The notes beneath the pieces are model-generated. The model was not told where the DNA came from. It did no database searches and worked only from the letters and a program-made list of their open reading frames with translations. DNA of 64,000 bases from Chitinophagaceae bacterium. GTDB lineage: Bacteria > Bacteroidota > Bacteroidia > Chitinophagales > Chitinophagaceae. Of this stretch, positions 60,924 through 64,000 are shown in pieces. The position numbers were made by a program, and so were the translations under genes. The first letter of the stretch is position 1; the number at the start of each line of letters is the position of its first letter. The DNA is taken from contig JALHNJ010000004.1 of the NCBI GenBank assembly GCA_022843585.1, positions 37,869-101,868 on the forward strand. Direction: 5' to 3'.

Positions 60924-62102
60924 ATGAGTTACCTAAAATTCAAGGCTGACAACCTATTTGATGGACTCCGCTTTTTAGAAGGCGATAACATTTTAATTAC
61001 TGATGCAGCAGGGATAATTCAAGACGTTGTTAACGCAGAAAATGCAGGAGATGATATACAAATATTTTCAGGCATACTTTCTCCAGGCTTTGTAAACTGC
61101 CATTGCCATCTTGAATTAAGTCATTTAAAAAATGTAATTCCCCCTCACACAGGTTTGTTAGACTTTCTTTGTTCGGTTGTAACAAAAAGAGGGTTCGCAG
61201 CCGAGATAATACAAGAGGAAATTATAAAGGCTGAAAAAGAAATGTATGATAAAGGTATTGTGGCGGTTGGAGATATTGGAAATACTGCCGATACTGCGGC
61301 AGTAAAAAGCAACAGCAAAATTTACTGGCATAACTTTGTAGAGGTACTAAGTTTTACAGACGAAAAAGCGGAGGAAAATTTTAATCATTATAAAAATGTT
61401 GCCGACTCTTTAGCTACGTCCATACAATCGTCAACGATCAAACATAGAACAACCCTTGTTCCACATGCGCCATATAGCATCAGCCCAAAAACATTTGAAC
61501 TGATCAATAATGCTACAAAGAATCAAATTATTTCTATTCATAACCAGGAGAACGAAGCAGAAAATGAATTGTATAAAACCGGTGGTGGCGGCTATTTGCG
61601 ATTCTTTAAAATCTTTGGTTTTGATAAATCACCTTTCCCGGTTACAGGTAAAAGTAGCTTGCGTTCTATACTTCCTTATTTTAGGAATGGACAAACTATA
61701 TTTCTAATTCATAACACCTGCATCCCGGAAGAAGATGTGATATGGGCAACTGAATATGCTGCTGCAAATGGTTTAAAGCTAGTATATTGCCTATGCATCA
61801 ACGCTAACTTATACATAGAGAATAAAGTCCCGCCCATTGATATCTTGATGAAACATAACTGTCATGTTGTTTTAGGTACTGACAGCTATAGCAGCAACTG
61901 GCAATTGAGTATTGCCAGTGAAGTAGCATCAGTACAAAAATATTTTCCGCATATATCACTTGAAACTGTTTTACAATGGGCTACAAGCAGTGGTGCTAAG
62001 GCGTTGGAAGTTGATTCTGTTCTTGGAAGTTTTAAAATAGGTTCAAAGCCGGGAATTATTCACCTTGATAAAAATTTCTCCTTAGCAACTAGAATACTTT
62101 AA
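60924..62102 (+). CDS. Amidohydrolase (ATZ/TRZ deaminase-like)
   Basis: A 392-residue metal-dependent hydrolase from the ATG at 60924; an in-frame ATG at 60909 is less likely. The metal site HCHLELSHL near residue 65 fits the ATZ/TRZ/cytosine-deaminase group. The later ligands are in PHAPYSIS, SIHNQENEAEN, FLIHNTC and GTDSYSSNW. Enzymes of this group deaminate purine-like or triazine rings, including 5'-methylthioadenosine, adenosylhomocysteine and aminodeoxyfutalosine. An aminodeoxyfutalosine deaminase role is possible, but no other menaquinone gene is nearby. It starts in the repeat-F spacer divergent from prfA. Confidence 0.85.
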   Translation: MSYLKFKADNLFDGLRFLEGDNILITDAAGIIQDVVNAENAGDDIQIFSGILSPGFVNCHCHLELSHLKNVIPPHTGLLDFLCSVVTKRGFAAEIIQEEIIKAEKEMYDKGIVAVGDIGNTADTAAVKSNSKIYWHNFVEVLSFTDEKAEENFNHYKNVADSLATSIQSSTIKHRTTLVPHAPYSISPKTFELINNATKNQIISIHNQENEAENELYKTGGGGYLRFFKIFGFDKSPFPVTGKSSLRSILPYFRNGQTIFLIHNTCIPEEDVIWATEYAAANGLKLVYCLCINANLYIENKVPPIDILMKHNCHVVLGTDSYSSNWQLSIASEVASVQKYFPHISLETVLQWATSSGAKALEVDSVLGSFKIGSKPGIIHLDKNFSLATRIL

Positions 62103-62120
62103 GTAAGTATAAAAAATTAT

Positions 62121-62867
62121 TTAAGATAAAACCTCCCGCAACACAGGCAATGTTTTCATAGTTCCAAAATCAGGAATATGCAATGCGTAATACGTTTCAT
62201 ACACAAATAACAAATTCCTTCTAAAATCATGATGCAGTTTTATTTCTTCCAGCTCATCCGGTTGTTGCACTTTTAATAATTGAGAGGTAAAAAAGGCTTG
62301 TTTGCCTTCGATAAAATGAGGATGATGTGGTTGTTCTCTTACAAAACTGCCTTCTGCCAGATCAAGAAATGTAGTGAGCTCGTCGTATTCGTCCGTAAAC
62401 CGAAAACCAAAAAAATGAGTAAGATGTAATGCAAAGAACAAAGGAAGATTTGCCATTACCGAACCTTTGCATTTATCCAATTGCAGAAAGCAATCTTCGG
62501 CAAAGTGGAAAAGATCAGGGTTACTTTCTGGTTGTTTTAAACATTTAGTCAATAGCTCAACCATAAACAATGCCACCGCATTCTTTCGTACATCTGATAA
62601 AATATATTGGTAAATATTTGCCCATTTAAATTCTTTAATTCTATTGAGATGTTTTAACTCATTATGATAAACAATCATATCCAGGATAGCTGTTGGTTGA
62701 AATAGACTAGCCTTGCCTGCACCTTTTTTTGTGGATGCCCGTACTCCATTTACCAAATAAGATTGCACACCAAATAATTCTGTAAAAATGGTAACGATGA
62801 CACTTGTTTCACCATACTTTACTGTTCGTAGTACTATACCTTTAGTTTTATGAAGTTTATCCGGCAT
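62121..62867 (-). CDS. recO: DNA repair protein RecO
   Basis: A 248-residue recombination mediator that loads RecA with RecR in gap repair. It has the N-terminal OB fold (HKTKGIVLRTVKYGETSVIVTIFTELFG, with VNGVRASTKKGAG) and a helical C-terminal domain. The zinc-binding cysteines of some RecO proteins are absent, as is common in Bacteroidota. It converges with the amidohydrolase gene; 18 bp separate them. Confidence 0.93.
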   Translation of the reverse strand: MPDKLHKTKGIVLRTVKYGETSVIVTIFTELFGVQSYLVNGVRASTKKGAGKASLFQPTAILDMIVYHNELKHLNRIKEFKWANIYQYILSDVRKNAVALFMVELLTKCLKQPESNPDLFHFAEDCFLQLDKCKGSVMANLPLFFALHLTHFFGFRFTDEYDELTTFLDLAEGSFVREQPHHPHFIEGKQAFFTSQLLKVQQPDELEEIKLHHDFRRNLLFVYETYYALHIPDFGTMKTLPVLREVLS

Positions 62868-62874
62868 TGGTTCC

Positions 62875-62882
62875 CAAAAGTA
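62875..62882 (-). promoter_or_regulatory. -7 element of recO
   Basis: The minus strand reads TACTTTTG, a perfect TAnnTTTG, 7 bp before the ATG at 62867, so the leader would be very short or absent. Confidence 0.45.
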
Positions 62883-62950
62883 TCACAAACAAGGAAGAGC
62901 CCATTAAGCATTTTTGCCTTTCTTTGCATAATTTCTTATATGAATCGCTT

Positions 62951-64000
62951 ATGTGGCAAAGTCTTGGTCGTTTTATCCTAAAATATCGTTTACCCCTATT
63001 ACTTCTTTTGGTAGCTCTTACTGGTTTTATGGCTTACCATGCCAGCAAGGTGCAGTTAAGCTATGATTTTGCCCGGGCAATTCCGATAAACAATCCTAAA
63101 TACAAAGACTACCAGGAATTCAGAAAAAAATTTGGCGAAGATGGGAATCTTCTTGTAATCGGTATTCAAACAGATCAATTTTTTACTGAGAAAATATTTA
63201 ACTCATATACATCACTTCAACGCAATCTTAAAAAAGTAAATGGTGTTGATGATCTTATTTCAGTGCCAACAGCCGTTAATTTAACAAAGGACACTATTAC
63301 TGAAAAACTAAAAGCCGACACCATCTTCCTTGATAGATATCTCTCGCAAGCAGAAATTGATAGTGGTGCAACTACTTTTCTTAGTCTTCCGTTTTATAAA
63401 GGTCTTTTGTATAACCCATCTACCAATGCATGGTTAATGGGTGTACGCATCAACAAAGATCTGATGGCTTCTAAAAGCAGGATTGAAGTAGTAAATACAA
63501 TTAGCAAACTGGCTGATGAATTTGGTGCAGCAAATAATCTTACCGTCTATAAAAGTGGCTTACCTCATATCCGCACTGAGTTATCTGTACGAATTACCAA
63601 CGAGATGCGATTCTTTATCGCTGCATCGCTTATTCTATCTGCCATTATTTTATTAGCATTCTTTCGATCCTTCAGCGCCATGTGGCTATCATTAGCTGTA
63701 GTATTAATGGGTGTGATTTGGAGCTTTGCAACAATACAAATGCTGGGCTATAAAATCAGTATTCTGAATGCCTTAATTCCTCCATTAATTGTAGTAATTG
63801 GTATTCCCAATTGCATTTATTTCCTCAATAAATACCATACTACTTACGGTGAAGTAGATGATGATGCTACTAATCCAGCAGGCCGGAAAAAACATGCATT
63901 GATAACAATGGTGCAGAAAATGGGAGTGGTAACATTGTTTTGCAATTTGGCAGCAGCAATTGGCTTTGCCGTATTTGCATTAACACAAAGCCAGATATTA
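62951..64000 (+). CDS. RND/MMPL-superfamily permease (partial)
   Basis: 350 codons from the ATG at 62951 run open to the window edge; the C-terminal part is missing. It has an N-terminal membrane helix (LPLLLLLVALTGFMAYHA), then a large periplasmic domain beginning with YDFARAIPINNPKYKDYQEFRKKFGE, as in RND-superfamily exporters of the MMPL type. From about residue 225 a group of helices starts (FFIAASLILSAIILLAFF, LSLAVVLMGVIWSFATI, ALIPPLIVVIGIPNCIYFLNKYH). The substrate, perhaps a lipid or hydrophobic compound, cannot be told. It diverges from recO. Confidence 0.88.
   Translation, partial: MWQSLGRFILKYRLPLLLLLVALTGFMAYHASKVQLSYDFARAIPINNPKYKDYQEFRKKFGEDGNLLVIGIQTDQFFTEKIFNSYTSLQRNLKKVNGVDDLISVPTAVNLTKDTITEKLKADTIFLDRYLSQAEIDSGATTFLSLPFYKGLLYNPSTNAWLMGVRINKDLMASKSRIEVVNTISKLADEFGAANNLTVYKSGLPHIRTELSVRITNEMRFFIAASLILSAIILLAFFRSFSAMWLSLAVVLMGVIWSFATIQMLGYKISILNALIPPLIVVIGIPNCIYFLNKYHTTYGEVDDDATNPAGRKKHALITMVQKMGVVTLFCNLAAAIGFAVFALTQSQIL

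Noticed and set aside
62940..62981. 13-codon frame (ATG at 62940) overlapping the RND permease start
   Set aside because: Too short and with no support as a leader peptide; most likely chance.

Overview
This window looks like chromosomal DNA of a Bacteroidota bacterium, most likely of the Chitinophagaceae type. The signs are TonB-dependent and outer-membrane barrel proteins with carboxypeptidase-regulatory N-termini, promoters of the TTTG / TAnnTTTG type and almost no Shine-Dalgarno sequences. The low GC content, DUF1501/DUF1800 and DUF6428 families, and two ECF sigma/anti-sigma operons fit as well. I see no tRNA, rRNA, CRISPR array, prophage or insertion sequence.

Layout. 1-2211 (-) is the 5' part of a secreted protein of unknown function with a caspase/CHAT-like C-terminal motif. 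2438-22476 is dominated by phosphate and arsenate biology. It holds a PhoB/PhoR-like two-component pair, a PiT phosphate transporter split by one in-frame amber codon, and an alkaline-phosphatase-superfamily enzyme. Next come a PlcP/LpxH-like metallophosphoesterase overlapping a GT28-like glycosyltransferase, a transglutaminase-like secreted protein and a small lipoprotein. A TonB receptor plus surface lipoprotein operon follows; its promoter carries six 11-bp tandem repeats. The stretch ends with an ars operon (arsR, DUF6428, acr3, a small protein, a metallophosphoesterase), an OprO/P-like porin, a PhoU-like DUF47 protein and a second, intact PiT transporter. I read the region as a phosphate-scarcity cluster: sensing, uptake across both membranes, phosphate release, possible replacement of phospholipids by glycolipids, and defence against arsenate entering by the phosphate route.

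22501-33845 carries galE, the C-terminal half of a split transketolase, an ECF sigma operon, an MBL-fold hydrolase and the cell-shape genes rodA, mrdA, mreD, mreC and mreB (all -). 34003-43388 has an MFS transporter, a small outer-membrane protein, kynA, purD, three tandem POT peptide transporters and a GlsB-type membrane protein. 43537-56099 has a large VIT/TPR/DUF2135 mosaic protein, the DUF1501/DUF1800 pair, a c-type cytochrome lipoprotein, an M43 metalloprotease, serS, a cyclophilin and an outer-membrane barrel receptor. 56314-64000 has gcvH, a second ECF sigma/RskA pair, a VanZ-like protein, a DUF937-like protein, prfA, an amidohydrolase, recO and the start of an RND/MMPL permease.

Intergenic DNA carries several families of imperfect inverted repeats built from iterated short words. 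Two copies of one family sit directly before start codons inside operons, and another is framed by divergent -7 elements. The strongest candidates for something new are the 11-bp-phased array before the TonB receptor, the PlcP-like/glycosyltransferase pair beside PhoBR-like genes, the arsenic-linked metallophosphoesterase with a Cys-Gly-Cys motif, and the VIT protein carrying SusC-like segments.
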